64,000 bases of DNA, taken from NCBI GenBank assembly GCA_027924585.1, contig BSBM01000068.1, positions 13,634,001 through 13,698,000 on the forward strand, given 5' to 3'. This DNA comes from Larix kaempferi. Taxonomy: Eukaryota > Streptophyta > Pinopsida > Pinales > Pinaceae. Shown here piece after piece: positions 10,539 to 23,260 of the stretch (its first letter is position 1; every line of letters starts with the position of its first letter). The notes below the pieces were generated by a model. The model had not been told where the DNA came from. It made no database searches and was given only the letters and a program-made list of their open reading frames with translations. The position numbers and the translations under genes are program-made.

Positions 10539-12600
10539 AATCTTCATACAATCTACAATCTAACAAAATGCCTCTTCCTCGTCCATCCCTAATTATAAAA
10601 TATAAATACCTATAAATCTATATCTACTCGAGTGTTTTCCCCACTAATATGGAGGGTCCACATGCCTCACACGATTTTATCATCTTTCATACTTTCATAC
10701 TTTCATCCTATCATCCCTCTTATTGTAAAAACTTGTTGAAATAAACTACGGCTCCATAAACTGGAACCCTGTGTAAATAAAGACGACAAGAGCATAGCTT
10801 GCTCTCAATCTAGATTCATTAATGATAATAAATTGATCGATCTTCGATGATTTTAAGGCCCTGTTATATTATGGTGTTCCCTCATGTGTCCATACTAACG
10901 TTGATAATGGGCATGCAATGCACTTATGCACGAGGCCAGACAACAATGGGAATATAGTATCGTTCGCTATAGCAAGTTAGTCATGAGTTCAAACTGGAGA
11001 TCCCTCGATCCTCACTTCTTAAAACACAAACGAACATTTGTCTCGTATCCCGTTATCACTTATTAAATGCCAACGATTTTTCACAAATATTTGAGAAGAC
11101 AAGAGAGTTTGGTCAGATAGGGATGTTACAGTTTGCAGTAGCCTATTTTGAAGTAGACCTCTTGGAACACACCGTTGGAGTCTGGCAAAAATGCAACAGA
11201 AAAATTTGGAGTCATTTTAAGGGAAAACTGTCATGCACTATGGACAAATGGCAACAACAACACAGCCCTTGTCTTTGGGAAAAAGCAGCAACAGAGCTTG
11301 AATTATTCAAGTGGAAAACCTGTAGTAATCCGAGAAAAATCTCTATTTATAACAAAGGGAAGAGGTCCGGAGAACTATTATAGCTGGTTAGATAAGGAAT
11401 TACCTATATAAGCGCTTACCCTTGTGACAACTATACATTTGGCTACGTTCCAAAGTGACACTTAACACTTCCTTCAAGTGAAGAGTAGAGACTAAAGAAA
11501 ATAAAAATGGGTTCCAACAGTGAGATAACAAAATGGGTCCCAACAATGAGACTTATTAAGATATCTATGGACAAACTCTTATAAGTGGAGAAAATGAGAA
11601 AAATCCATAAGAAAAAAGCACCTTCCCCAAAAAAGAAAAACACCAATGTTGTAAATGCCTTGGTGCTAAAAGTGAAGAAAATATATAGGCATTACAAATT
11701 CCAATAAGGAAATATGACAAATTCTAAAGAAGATGGCCAAGTAACTTCAAAGAACATGGCTGAATTCTGAAGTTGAAGATGATCCATTGCAATGGCACAA
11801 GAATGATAGATACTAACAACTACCAAAACAAAAGCATTTGTTAGGAACCAAAACAAAGGCTTCAATTAGAGGCAAACACCATCAACCATCAAAAGAACAA
11901 TGAGGCCTGTGGAGGTTGATGGTATTAGAGCAATGAGGCTTGTGGAGGTTGAAAACTCTACACAAGGAGTATGGTTGAAGCTCTAAAGAGGGCCAAGTAA
12001 CCCTAAGTTGACAGTGCCATCAAAGATTCATATAAGAACTCCAAACACAATTTTCAAAATCCTCAAGAAAAGTGAAATGAATGCATTCAAAACCCCTCTT
12101 TAAGAGCAACTTAAGGAAGAGTGAAAAAAATGATTGATCCTCTAAAATGAGTGTCCCTATATATGGCAATTCATCTCATCAAAGTGCATGTGTAATTGGC
12201 TGCTGCAATTGTTAAGTCAAAATAGGAATTGATGCTATGTACAAGGCTCACTTTGATGAAAGTTCAGCTCAAACAAAACCATGAAACATAAATAATCACT
12301 TGAGAAAGCATTGCAAAGTACCCCCACAATGTTGAATTAGGTGGACATAGATGATGACAATGAATGTCATAAATGATGATAATACTAGGGAGGTATGAGA
12401 TGAAGTGGTTAACAATATGAAGAAACCTAAGCAATGGATGCTTCCAAGTTGTTAACTTAGAGAGATTGCAAAGCAAGGCAGTTCACAAACATGGAGGCAA
12501 TATAAGTCTCAACAAAGAAGACCATGATAAGTAACCATATACAAGTGAGGAATGAAATATCTACGTTGTAAGGTGTTTTCTCTTTGAAGAAATTTATGTT
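10539..12600. other. no gene recognised; TATA-like sites and a small duplication
   Basis: The frame at 11123-11383 and the following ATTTATAACAAAGG (11346) and CCTATATAAGCG (11402) could be part of an old LTR, but no pair, PBS or coding domain was found. A short tandem copy of CAATGAGGC(C/T)TGTGGAGGTTG occurs at about 11899 and 11934. Confidence 0.35.
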
Positions 12601-13428
12601 TTCTTTTCTTCACGAAGTTTAAGAGTCGTAGATACTTGTTAAACGACCATGGAAACTATTTCAACCGTTGATGTGAATGCCAAGCGCGTCCATATTGCAA
12701 CAACTGTCCATTTGTCCAGTTGATATGAATGCTAGACGCGTCTCGCTGTCTCATCTACCTCTGTCTCAGCATTTCTAGCGTCTTGCTCAAGTTTCATCCG
12801 TGGTCCTGATTTGGAAGAGCAGTTAAGCAGCTTGGGTTTATTTTCATGTGTGTATTGAATTTGGGTTTATGTCTATTATCCGCCAAAAACTAGGGCCATT
12901 GTTGTACTTTGTTTCTGCAGTACAAATAGTGATTTACATTACTTAGATTTAAAGCGGGGTAGGGTGGTTGTTTTGAGATTCGTCATTTCACGGTGTTTGA
13001 TGGGTTTCGAGCTATTCCTGTAAAATTTCTCACGACATTTTCAAAGTATTTTGTTAAAACAGGGATTTTGGTTTCGTTTACTCAATACATATTTTTTTTC
13101 AGGAAAAAAAAACAACTTGCTATTTGAAGTGTGAATCAAAGTTATACATATTTGATGTGAGTTAAATTAGTTTACATGCCAATTATCCAAAGAATATGTT
13201 AAATAAGTAAAATCCATAATGGAGTAAATGTACATGAGTAAAAATGTGAATGATTTATAACTATAAAAAAGCCAATATATATACATTTCATTGGGTTGTC
13301 TTGGCACCTTTAAAAAAAAGCATGACTTTTCGATTTTAGATAATTTATTTATTTGATCATTTTTATTATTTAATTTATTGCTTTCTTAATGTTATTTTAT
13401 ATTTATATATATACTTTATTATATAACA
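12601..13428 (-). other. possible old LTR, minus strand
   Basis: On the minus strand a purine stretch AGAGGAAGGCAA at 13429-13440 is directly followed by TGTTATATAATAAAG from 13428, the arrangement expected of a polypurine tract and a 3' LTR start. The rest of the block is AT-rich and gives no second copy within the window. This is weak evidence. Confidence 0.2.
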
Positions 13429-14640
13429 TTGCCTTCCTCTTAAACATGCTTTGTCCTCAAAGCATAGTTTATTGTAAGACCTTGTCTTCTTGCTCGTAAC
13501 GACTTTTCATGATGTTGTGCACTTAGAACTGCAATACCTAATGAAACTAGGCGTTATAATCTTTAGATTCCAGGAACTGTTTGATGATCGTCTGCTCGTA
13601 TAGAACTTCTCATTTTAGGATTCCATAAAGGTTGTCAATATTGTCTTCATTCTTTTTCAATGTTGTAGTTGGTTTGTCTGTAAGAAGAACACTGCTTATT
13701 TTCCTCTTGACTTTGACATTGGTTGTAACGACTTTTGTGATTTGGGTGACAATAAGGCATTCGAGCTATTTTTGGAACCCTTGCAGAAGCTTCAATTGTT
13801 TGTGCTTTGTGTGATTTATTGGTTGATAATAACTCTGGGGATTTTTCTGGCTACTCATTTTTAAGTTTTTTATTTGTTCAATCAACCCTTGATTCAAATT
13901 TTTTAAGCGAGTATTTTCTTCCTCTTTTTCTGATAGATTCTTATTGAATTCTTTTTGGAGATCTACTTCCTTTTTGTGGAATTTCTCTTCTACTTTTTTT
14001 TTTTAATTTCTTGATCTGTGCGTTCAAGTCTTGAATATGATTCTTCAAACGGGTAATTATGCCGAAGGCGTATATTAAGGGGTCGGCTCCCCTCAATCCA
14101 TCGTCGTCTATCGACGACCTATGGGGAGCCACCACCTGTCGTCCGCCACCTGTCACAGTAATAATCCACCTTTGAATTCAATTGTATATACAAGGACTCC
14201 ATTGGGAAACTACAGTCAGGCGTGGCATTGTCGCTGAGCGAATCCTATCTGCTCCTATTTGCAAACCATCACTGTAAATTGGGCTAGAGTTGGAGCTGGC
14301 TTTTCTGACACTTGAATACGATGCTAGTGGCTCTGATAGGGATTTCTTTAGGCTTTTCTGTGATGGGTATGCAAGCGTAGTAGAAACGCTTCTATATGCA
14401 TTCACCCTGTCATTGCATTTGGAGCGCTGCCAAAATAACCATGAATTCTTCCATGAAGGTTTCAACTAAATTTGCTCTAAAGTGTCATCCTTCAATAATC
14501 TTGCTTGTCTGCACTTCGACGTATGCCCCAGTGACGGCCCAGATTTTGTGGATGAGACCGTCGTTGTCTTTTAGGCAAGTTTGCTTCGACCACGAATTTC
14601 TGAGCCTCAGCTAGGACCTTCATTCATGACCAAAACTAAA
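13429..14640 (-). pseudogene. decayed retroelement-like coding region, unidentified
   Basis: Minus-strand reading gives partial frames with many stops: KVLAEAQKFVVEANLP near 14610, then DGLIHKIWAVTGAYVEVQ, FMEEFMVILAALQMQ (about 14430), a charged helical stretch around 13941-14060 (LKNHIQDLNAQIKKLKKK), and YALRTKHV near 13460. The last is followed by a purine-rich tract. The LxxxIxxLxxQIxxLK spacing suggests a short coiled coil. I do not recognise the family; a gag-like or C-terminal retroelement protein is the best guess. It is certainly not functional. Confidence 0.35.
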
Positions 14641-15189
14641 TACTATAAGAAATATAATTAAGGTAAGCAATCCCACTGCTGGCACAATCAAGCACATCTA
14701 TCTATCTGGTATCAACTCTATCCACCATTGGAGGATTGTTACGATTTTTGCATGCCAATATGTTACTTGATCTTAATACGTACGAGAGACAATACCATGG
14801 GTAGTGCATTTGACCTAGATCTGCGTTGTGTAGATTCGAGTGGGTAGGATACATATATTAAATAAGGCCCTCACAACTAATTGAGTGTAGAGGTTTGGTC
14901 GTGTGTAAACACTCGGATTCATAGCATTAAATGCTCTGTAGCAATAGTTCGATTGAAATAAATTTAAGTCGAGTGGTGCACACCCCACACTGCAGAGAAT
15001 TCAATGCTCTGCAGTCGGGTGCTTAGATTCCGAGTTGTAGAAGTTTTGGGTATGGGGAGGTGATGGCAGTTAAAGCCCTTTTTTTTTAATTACACACTTC
15101 TTTATTACTAGAGTACATCTCAAAATTAGCCCTAATAATAGTCCTTAATAGTGTTTTTTGCATCTCAAACTAAGCCTTGCTCACATCTC
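14641..15189. other. no gene recognised
   Basis: Contains local near-repeats around AATGCTCTG(T/C)AG (14932 and 15009) but no coding or element signature. Confidence 0.4.
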
Positions 15190-16370
15190 AAACTTAGCCT
15201 TGCTCAAAGGCTCAGTGAAGACTGAAGACATCAACTAGATTTTAGTTTGTCACAAAACATCAAATCAATTTCCTTTCACTGGACCTCCACTTTGACAAAA
15301 TGATAATATTTTGAAATAGCATGGTATATTGAGTTTCTTTTTAGTTTTATAGTGCTTTGGTTGACACAATTAATAAATGTAGGTCCTTAATTTTCTCTTG
15401 TGTTTTTCCAGATGAGATTCAGCTAAATAGCCTCACAATTAGCACTACATAATGCTTTGTTTTCAACTTCAATGAAAAACAAATCATACTAAATTGCTTC
15501 TTAATGCTCCAAGCAACAACTCTTCAACTCTTATCCAAATGTGAAATCAACATATCTTGTAGTGAATTTTCTATCAATGGAAAACTAGCCCAATCAAAAT
15601 TTAAGTAACTTGTCATCTCAATAATAGAATGATTAGTAAACTCAATACCAAAATCTATAATTCCTTTTATGTATCCAAGAAACCATTACATTGACTTTCA
15701 TATGTCTTAGCCATGAATTCGCTAAGCACACTAACTGAATATGATATGTCTTATTGTGTTGTGGTAGCAATTCCAACTAACCACCATCTATCTATACAAA
15801 GTAGTAGTCACCTCCTTTGTATCATTAGCAATGCTAAACTTCTAATTTTGTTCTAATGGAGTAGAGATTGATTTTATTCATGCATGTCAAACCTTTCACT
15901 TGCATATTTGCTATGAGTAATCATGGTTTTTCCTTCATCCCTCCATATCGCGATGCCTAATCAATAGTGCATTTGTATAAGATCTTTCATTTCAAACACT
16001 TCTGATAAATCATATTGACATCATCTATCAAATTTGTAACACTTCTTGTCAAGAGTAGGTCATCAACATACACGAGATTAAAAAAATGTTTCCAAGATGA
16101 TCTTCTTTATGTACAAGTTAGGATCATCCTTACTTCTTATGAGTCATCTTTGAAAGAAGAAGTCATATCATTTTCCATACCAAACTCTAGGCGGTTGTTT
16201 AAAATTATATATGTTTTCTTAAACTTGCATGGTAGATTTTTTTACCCTTTCTTTACAAAACCTTGAAGTTGCTCGACATAAACTTCTTCACAATAAATCC
16301 CATTGTTGTTTTAAGATCTTGATGCAAGAGCATCAATTGTTTTGCATGCATTTTAATTCATAGGTGGATG
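15190..16370 (-). pseudogene. degenerate Ty1/copia reverse transcriptase and RNase H
   Basis: The minus strand, read through several frameshifts and stops, gives the copia pol order: EEVYVEQLQGFVKKG (about 16300), PPRVWYGK, LVYVDDLLLT (about 16060, intact YVDD active site), a YIKGIIDFGIEFTNHS stretch (about 15620), NFDWA (usual SDWAG), VAWSIKKQ, and FVTNxNLVDVFSLH near 15250, the counterpart of the tail motif before 'TKPL' in copia RNase H. Family motifs are unmistakable but no open frame exceeds about 80 residues. No LTRs were assigned. Confidence 0.8.
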
Positions 16371-16800
16371 CGTAAGCGTCAGAAGAATCTCCAATTCTAA
16401 TTTCAAGGTATGCACATGTCTAATTTGCCTTAGAAGGCATGCATTTTCTTAATTGTTAAAATAAAGGCAAATTTGTTTTCAAATGGATTCATGGCTTAAG
16501 ATGGAAATACTTCATGGAGAATTGAATATATGACTTTACTTTATTTACAAAACTTGTTTTGGATCCCTAACCTGGACTCAACATGCATTGCATTTTTGTG
16601 ATAATGTTATGCATGTTCTAGAAATGTCAAAAACAATGGCAAATGCAATTTTGCATGAAAACTATGTGTATTTGGAGACAAATCAAGTCCAAAACGTGGA
16701 TTTTGTGGACAACATGGCAATTTATCAACTATTGATGACCATTCACTAATATCATGCATGAAAAATACTTGCTTTCAACAAATTTCGGCGTTTCCTTTCC
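16371..16800. other. no gene recognised
   Basis: Between a copia fragment and a gypsy protease fragment. A small stem of CCCCCGC...GCGGGGG type lies near 16798-16812. No other structure seen. Confidence 0.4.
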
Positions 16801-17177
16801 CCCGCTTTGGGGGTATGCTAGTTTATTCATCCTTACTGGCGACAACATTTTCAAATTATTTATGCTTCTTTTGTTCTGACTTATGATTGTCCTGTGAAAT
16901 CACCTTTGATATATCCTTGAAGTCTTCAGATGTTGGAGCTAACTTCATTATAACGTTCTGCAATGTGATTTTCTTCTTCTTATAGGAAAATGTCAGAAAT
17001 TTCTTTTCGGCATTTAAGTTGAAAGTCCCCAATTCTTTTATCCAAGGTAACCCAAAAATTATCTCACTGTCAATGCTCCATAAGGAACTAACAATCAATT
17101 GCGATATGACCATATAATCTCCAACATTCAATTGTAAACCACTTATGTCAAATTGTTTCCCACCACAAAATTCTATC
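16801..17177 (-). pseudogene. Ty3/gypsy aspartic protease C-terminal fragment, cut by copia insertion
   Basis: The minus frame from 17131 reads VGDYMVISQLIVSS, then the retropepsin flap/C-terminal hallmark IIFGLPWIKELGTFNLN (compare the 'ILGMPWL' motif of gypsy proteases) and a lysine-rich tail. Upstream residues (FCGGKQFD) continue to 17177, where the sequence stops abruptly at the TG start of the copia LTR. The catalytic D(S/T)G half is absent. This suggests the copia element inserted into an older gypsy element. Confidence 0.65.
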
Positions 17178-17938
17178 TGTTAGAACATTGTTACAACTTA
17201 GGACCTTAGTCATACATCAATTTGTTGATTAATTGGTCCAAAATAGGTTAATAATTACAATCCCAGGTTGTTAGAAGTTAGTTGGGGCTAATTATGACAA
17301 TTCCACCACTTTTGGGCCAAAATATGGTCAAATATAGTTGTTGGGTGCCCTATTTATGGCCACCTCTAGCATTTATTGCCACTACTTGAGCAAAGGAACC
17401 CTTATCCCTTGTTTTATGGAGTTGTCTTTGACTTAAGGCACCCATGCATTGTATGTGGACATTTTGGCCCTTTTCTTGGTTGTTTTGTCCTACCATTGCC
17501 TACCTAACTTCCACCCAATCCTATCCACCACATGTGTGAGCCTCATTTATGTCTTCCCATGCTCACCCAACGTTCACATGGAAAATTCGTACCAGGTTGG
17601 GGTGATTTGGAAGCCTATTGGTCAACCTAGGGGGCATTGAGGTCCATTCTAAGCTAGCCACTTGTAGATGCCTCCAAAGGAAATCGAATTCTTCCAAATG
17701 TTATATAAGGATGATCACAACTCATTTCTGGGTTGGAAAGTTAATAAACCTGCTATTTGATCATTTGTATCTCTGGTTTTTGATCATTTATATTACTGGT
17801 TTTTTATCATTTGTGACTCATTTTTTATCATTTGTTTTCCAGAATTCTTTTTGCACTTATTTCTTGCATAGTAAGTATAAATTCTTGATTGTGAGGTAAT
17901 ATTTAGCTACTAGATCCTACTGTGATAAATATTTCACA
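17178..17938 (+). mobile_element. 5' LTR of copia element 1
   Basis: The block starts TGTTAGAACATTG and ends TTTCACA directly before a primer-binding site, giving a 761-bp LTR bounded by TG...CA. A TATA-like TATATAAG lies at 17702-17709. No matching 3' LTR exists in the window, so the element is 3'-truncated. Small frames inside (17449-17640, 17618-17899) are ordinary LTR sequence. Confidence 0.8.
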
Positions 17939-17950
17939 TGGTATCAGAGC
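17939..17950 (+). promoter_or_regulatory. primer-binding site (initiator Met tRNA)
   Basis: TGGTATCAGAGC abuts the LTR end and is complementary to the 3' end of plant initiator-Met tRNA, the standard primer of plant copia elements. Confidence 0.9.
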
Positions 17951-18131
17951 TCTTGGAGCTTCTATTCGAACCAAGACTATTTTAGAAGTGCACTAGAAGC
18001 AGTGGAGAAACCACAAAAGTCCCTGAGGCCATTGCCTTGAAGCCATTGGAGAAATCCTTTGGAGTCTACCCAGGGTGTGATGCTCTCCCAAATGTTCCTT
18101 CTATCAAGTTGGGTTCAAATCAGTTAGTTTA

Positions 18132-21117
18132 GATCCCCTCCTGAGTGTTGAGAGTTTTGCATTGCAAGTTCAAAGTGTACATTGTCACCAAGTGCGCAAG
18201 CTACAGAAGGTGGAGCAATTTCATGTAAATTTGCTCACTCCATTCAACTATTTTGAATGGAAGGACAAAATGGTTATCCAGTTGAGATCCAAGGGTCTCT
18301 TCAGAATCACCATGGGGATTGAGGATGAGCCAAACTCTACAGTAGAGAAATCCAAGTTCTTCAATAGAATGGATAAAGCATTTGGCATGATTTCTCTCAG
18401 TATTTCAAGAGACCTCCTGTTTCATATTGATAGTCTTACTACACCAAATGAAGTATGGCTCAAGCTTGATTCTTTGTTTTGGAAGACTGATGAGATGAGG
18501 GGCCATCAACTTGAAAATGAATTAATCTCACTGAGTACAAGCAACTTCAAATCCATCTAGGATTTCTTCACCAAGTTCAAAAGCTTGGTTTTGCAAATCA
18601 AATAGTGTGGCATTGATAAGAAAGAAGAACAGTTGGTTCTTTCCATCATTTCGAAGTTGGGTCCTGAGTACTCAATCTTTGTCTCTACATTTCACTCCAC
18701 CAAACTTACAGTTCGCAATTGGAAGATACCATCTTTGGCTGATCAAAAGCAAGATAAGTTGGTTTTAATGGGTTCCATTAAGCAAAAGGACCAAGTTCTT
18801 GTTGTTGGAGATTCGAGACAATCTAGAGGAAAGCAAAATACCAAGGGTTCGAAACCACAAGAGAAGAAGAAAGACAAGGAGAGGCCCAAATCTTCTGATG
18901 GGGGTTTGAATCTTTTCAAAGACAAAGGAAAGAAGAAAGAAAAGGCCAAATGCACTTAGTGTAAAAAGGGTTTGCACCCTGAGAGTGCATGCATGAATAA
19001 GACTATTGATATGATGACCCATATCCTACAGAAGAATAACATTCCTCTTCTAGAAAGTTCAAAGAAAAAAGAGGGTGTTTTTGAAGACAAGGAGAGGTGC
19101 CATGCATTGATGGCTAGTACCTCATAATATTCTTCCTTCATCATAGATTCAGGTGCCTCAAGGCACATGGATTTTGCAAAAGATTCTTTCTCTACTCTTT
19201 CTCCTTACAATGGTCCATCCATTCTCATGGGAGATGACTCAGAAATCCCAGCTAGAGGCATTGGGAGAATCACTCTAGAAAATGGGTACTTCAGTGATGT
19301 ACTGTATGTACCATATCTTGCATCAAAATTAATCTCTATATACCAAATTACCCACACTGGTTCAACCAAGAGAGTGATATTCACTCAAGATGATGTGGAA
19401 ATATCAGAAATTTCTACTGGCAAAGTTGTAGCAGTTGGTGTTGCAGACCATGATTCTAGAATGTACAAGTTCTCTCATTTTCTTGAGTACTCTTCTCCAA
19501 ATGCACTTCTGTCACATGCTAATGAAGTCAACAAGCTTTGGCATGAGATGTTTGGACACCTCAACTACAGATATCTTCAAGCATTGAGCAAAGAAGAGAT
19601 GGTTAAAGGCCTTCCAACAATAAGATTTTCCAAAGGCACTTGTGAATGGTGCATTGTTGGGAAGCATGCTGAGCGCAAGTATGAGAAAGGGAAAGCAAGA
19701 AGAGATGATCAACCACTTGGTTTGGTCCATTCAAATATGACAGGTCCTCTTCCTACACACTCCTATGGAAACTCAAAGTATGTGCTAACTTTCATTGATG
19801 ATTTCTCATGATATTGCTGGTTGTTCTTTCTCAAGCAAAAATCTGAAGTCTTCCAATCTTTCAAAGTTTTCAACGCTTATGTGGAAAACTTCAGTGGGAG
19901 AAAGATGAAGGTCTTGAGGACTGATAATGGAAGGGGGTATGTGAATAAGGACCCGCAACATCTTTGTGAATAAAATGGCATCCAAATGGAACATTCTTGT
20001 AAAATTTGTCACAGCAGATCTAATGAACAAGTAAATCAATCACAACAGATGAACATAGAAAATATGGTGTAAAACTGTGCAAAACATGCAGCATTGCTCA
20101 ATATCCCAATAAGGGTGAATAATTACAATACAATCTGACTCATGTGAGTGAGCAATTCGAATTGACTAAGTAGGCCATTCGAATCACTGAATGGAGTAGC
20201 TTGACTCCAACTAGGAGTCCTCATCATCAATCAGTGGTGGTCATCAATGCACAAGAACCAGTCATCCAGGTGTCAATCTGAGTCTAACTGAGTGTAACAA
20301 GTGTAACTGAAGTGTGTAGCACTGATTAAGGGAAGGAGGCTCAGTGGGGGGCGCATGGGAGGCTAACTGAAGTCAAAACAAGTCATCTAGTCAATCTGGA
20401 GGTCCAACGGAAGTGAAACAGTCAGTCAGGAGTGAAACTAGCCTCAAATCAGGGAGAATCGGAGCTAACTGAATGTAACTGAAGTGGAACTGTAGTGGTA
20501 GGTGAGAAAGTGCGCCCTTCTCTGGCAGTAGGTGAGAAGTGGGAACCTTTCAGACTAGGAGGGCTAAAGAACTGAAGTAAGTGGCTCCCGGGTGCTAGAA
20601 AGAGGTGGCTAAGGTGCTGGAGGCATCAACCTGGTGACTGGGATGTATGCAAGGTGCATGCAAACCCTAGAATTTGCATGCAAACCCTAATTGCATGCAA
20701 GATCCAGAAAAAGATGATGTGGATATCCGAACAATTCTATGCCCTACACAACTCAGCAAAATGGTGTTGCAGAGCCCAAGAATAGAGCATTGAAGGAGAT
20801 GTCCACATGCATGATGGAGGCTAAGTCTTTGTCTCCTAAACTATGGGATGAAGCCATGAATTGTGATGAATATGTTCATAACAGAGAACCACACAAATCC
20901 TTGGAAGGCATGACTCCATTTGAGGCTTGCATGGGACACAAGCCAAATGTGTCTCATTTCAGGGTGTTTGGCTCAAGAGCTTGGGCTAGAATTCCTCCAG
21001 AAAAGAGAAAGGCCTTCCAGCTTCAAAGCAAGGAGTACATCATGGTTGGGCATGTAGAAGATTAAAAGGGCTACATAAGTTTAAAATGGATGAATGTAAG
21101 TCTGCAAAATTCCCATT
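18132..21117 (+). pseudogene. copia element 1 gag-protease-integrase, broken and truncated
   Basis: Gag: FNYFEWKDKMVIQLRSKGL, NEVWLKLDSLF, lysine-rich tail, then a zinc knuckle with an in-frame stop after its first cysteine (about 18957). Protease: IIDSGASRHM at about 19143. Gag-pre-integrase HHCC: LWHEMFGHL...CEWCIVGKHAERK. Integrase core: HSNMTGPL (the expected first Asp reads Asn), FIDDFS followed by a TGA at 19809, LRTDNG, then after a 731-bp insertion QQNGVAEPKNRALKEM with its Glu. The match ends near 21117 before any reverse transcriptase. At least six stops are present. Longest open piece: 19167-19811. RT, RNase H and the 3' LTR are gone, so the copy is dead. Confidence 0.92.
19998..20728. 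mobile_element. 731-bp insertion inside the copia integrase
   Basis: The integrase frame breaks after GAACATTCT (19989-19997) and resumes inside a near-copy GAACAATTCT (20729-20738). Counting the duplicate once, the reading QMEHSMPYT continues as in other copia integrases, so the 9-10-bp repeat is a target-site duplication. The insert starts TGTAAAATTTG and ends GATATCC. No terminal inverted repeat, LTR pair, coding domain or poly(A) was seen. TGCATGCAAACCCTA is repeated near its right end. A 9-bp duplication would fit a Mutator-like non-autonomous element, but the missing inverted repeats argue against it. Family unknown. Confidence 0.75.
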
Positions 21118-22194
21118 CGATTCCTTTCAGGAGTTAAGGTTATGTTATCACAAATCTTGTAGTTGCCCCTAAAGATGGATCCAAAATGGATGGTAGAAGG
21201 GATAGGCAACCACACTGGTGAACCTCGAGAGGCTCGGTTCCCAAAAGGAATGGTTGTCATGCCAACCGAGGCACCCTTCGTTTTATGCTATCAAAACCCA
21301 AGATAACAAAGGGGGAGACCCAGATCTACTCCCGACAGGAGAGAACAAACCCAATCACCAGATCAAATATAACAAAATGAAATACGTAAGGTGACAAGTA
21401 TGGAACCCTAGATTTAAGGAAATGAGACCACTATGGAGGCTTAGGGAAGACGTGACTTGGAAAATATCGATTACACACAGTGATTCAATGATTAAGTATA
21501 ATTCCAGGATTCAGGTGCTAGTTTAAAATGATCAAATTCAGTTGCCTTGGGAAACGTGACCCTTAAAACAAGGAAATTGTCCCAAAGAGTGGATCTGAGG
21601 TTTAGGGATTTCTAGCATAGCTTGATAGATCGGTGTGACAGTGTCAAAGAACACAATCTCAACAAACAGGATCAAAAGACAGGCAAATCAGACAGCTCAG
21701 GAAATGCGTGAGGGTTCAAGGAGACTAGTGCCTTGGGATTTGGGTCAATGGAGTCCTCCAAGTATGACTCCTTGGAGAACCCACCTCGGGATTTGAAAAA
21801 GAAAAAAAACCAGAAATGCTTTGCCAGTAAACCAAGTCTTTTCAGCCAGATAATTTTCTGATTAATTTAACTTAGGGTTGTAAGATGAAATGAAAGATGG
21901 GTAGGATAGAAGAATAAAATACTTACCTCACAAGCGTACCTGAATCATGGAAATGTTTTCTATGATGCCAATGATTGTTCCCGCAGAGATAAAATGAAAT
22001 TTTGATGAATTTCCTTGCCTCTGCAAATTTCCCAGCTCCACAAGTGCACCCTCCTCTTCCTGATGAACCAAGGACAATAAGAGATCAACCAGTTCAAGCA
22101 AGAATGGAAGAAATATAGAGAAATAACATGAAAACAAGAAGTAAGAGGTGCTAAGACAATAATACTCCCTGAAACCAAAGAAGAGAAGAGAACA
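21118..22194. other. no coding domain recognised; probably leader of the minus family A block
   Basis: Only short frames, none with a known motif. Text such as CCTTGGGAAACGTGACCC (21544) and GTGCCTTGGGATTTGGG (21730) loosely recalls the 320-bp leader repeats at 5.6-6.6 kb (reverse strand), which would fit a leader downstream of the minus-strand LTR-like block. Confidence 0.3.
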
Positions 22195-23260
22195 TGGAGA
22201 GTCTCCCCAGCCAATGCGCCCTCCTCACCAAATCGACTTCTTCACCTGTAGATCAAAACGTAGAGAAAATATGCCAAGGATCTTCACCAATACTCTCAGT
22301 GAAAAGGAAAAACAGTTTCAATCGACATCAATAGCATCCACAACCAAGAGACAAGAGTTTGCAAAGAAATATTTTTTATTCCAAAAGCCAAGAGCCAAAA
22401 GTCCCTTTACAATGAGAAGCTCTCTCCTTTAAATAGGAAGAAGAGATACCAAAACCCTAACCACCTTTGGAATGGATGGATAAGATTAAAAGATACATAA
22501 GTTCTAATCTACGGTTGAGATGGGCTCAACAATAAAGTACATGGATCAACTAAAAAATATAACATATACATGGACAAAATCGCCCTAGGAGGGCGCCCCA
22601 CTAAATGTGACTAGAAAAACATGATAACCCTCACATGGTGGGTCTAGGGGGTGATATCCAACCTCCCTAGTGTGTCCCCATGGCACAATAATAACATATG
22701 ACCAACCCAAGCACCAAATCGTGCTCCTTCGAGAAAGTCATGAGCCTCCAAAAGCTCCATAACACCATAAAATGTGCTGGATAAGTATGTGAGGGCCCCA
22801 CTGAATGATGCAACTGCTCTGGAGGGTGTGGGAGACATCATACTCATCATCAAAACAATTCTTATGCCATTTCCTTGAGTCAATAGCTCAAATCAATTTC
22901 TTCTATAGTCATTTTTGCCGATTTTATGCCTCAGTAAATCCTCTATAAAATATAAAAATGCCTGTAACTCTCTTCCTCATCACCCAGGGCCAGATATGAC
23001 TGCACCATAATGTCTGGGAGTATGGTATAATAGTAGAAACAAGTGGCTGGACCCCATACTCCCTCTGTAGCGCCCTAGGAGAACGAAATAGATCATGAAA
23101 CTGCTCTAACATGCCATTTTTAATGGCAAATATGCAACAGAATGATAAACTAAGGAAAATACCAACTGTAACTACCCAGAACTAAAAGCCAACTATCCAA
23201 ATGGACTCAGAGAGCCCAAATATACTAGAGGTGTGTACTCATACACCATATGGATCTATG
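22195..23260 (-). mobile_element. LTR-like block, family A, minus copy
   Basis: Collinear with 4035-5110 on the opposite strand. Reading minus: TGTATGAGTACACA near 23240, CTAGGGCGCTACAG near 23070, CCAGCCACTTGTTTCTAC near 23050, CTTTTAATCTTATCC, a TATA-like TATTTAAA at 22428-22435, GGCTCTTGG, AATAAA at 22375-22380, and a GGGCGCATTGGCTGGGGAG stretch at about 22200-22220 in the place of a primer-binding site. Divergence from the plus copy is high, so these are different old insertions of one family. The frames 22644-22883 and 22924-23112 are LTR content. Confidence 0.45.

Noticed and set aside
10960-11030. Possible tRNA-derived SINE (B-box-like GAGTTCAAACTGG near 10985)
   Set aside because: The A box is absent at proper spacing, and no tail or target duplication was found.
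14700-14720. TGGTATCAACTC as a primer-binding site
   Set aside because: Only the first eight bases match initiator Met, no LTR end precedes it, and the nearest copia fragment is on the opposite strand.
18743-19022. Antisense frames over the copia gag
   Set aside because: Shadow of the Lys/Glu-rich gag tail read backwards.
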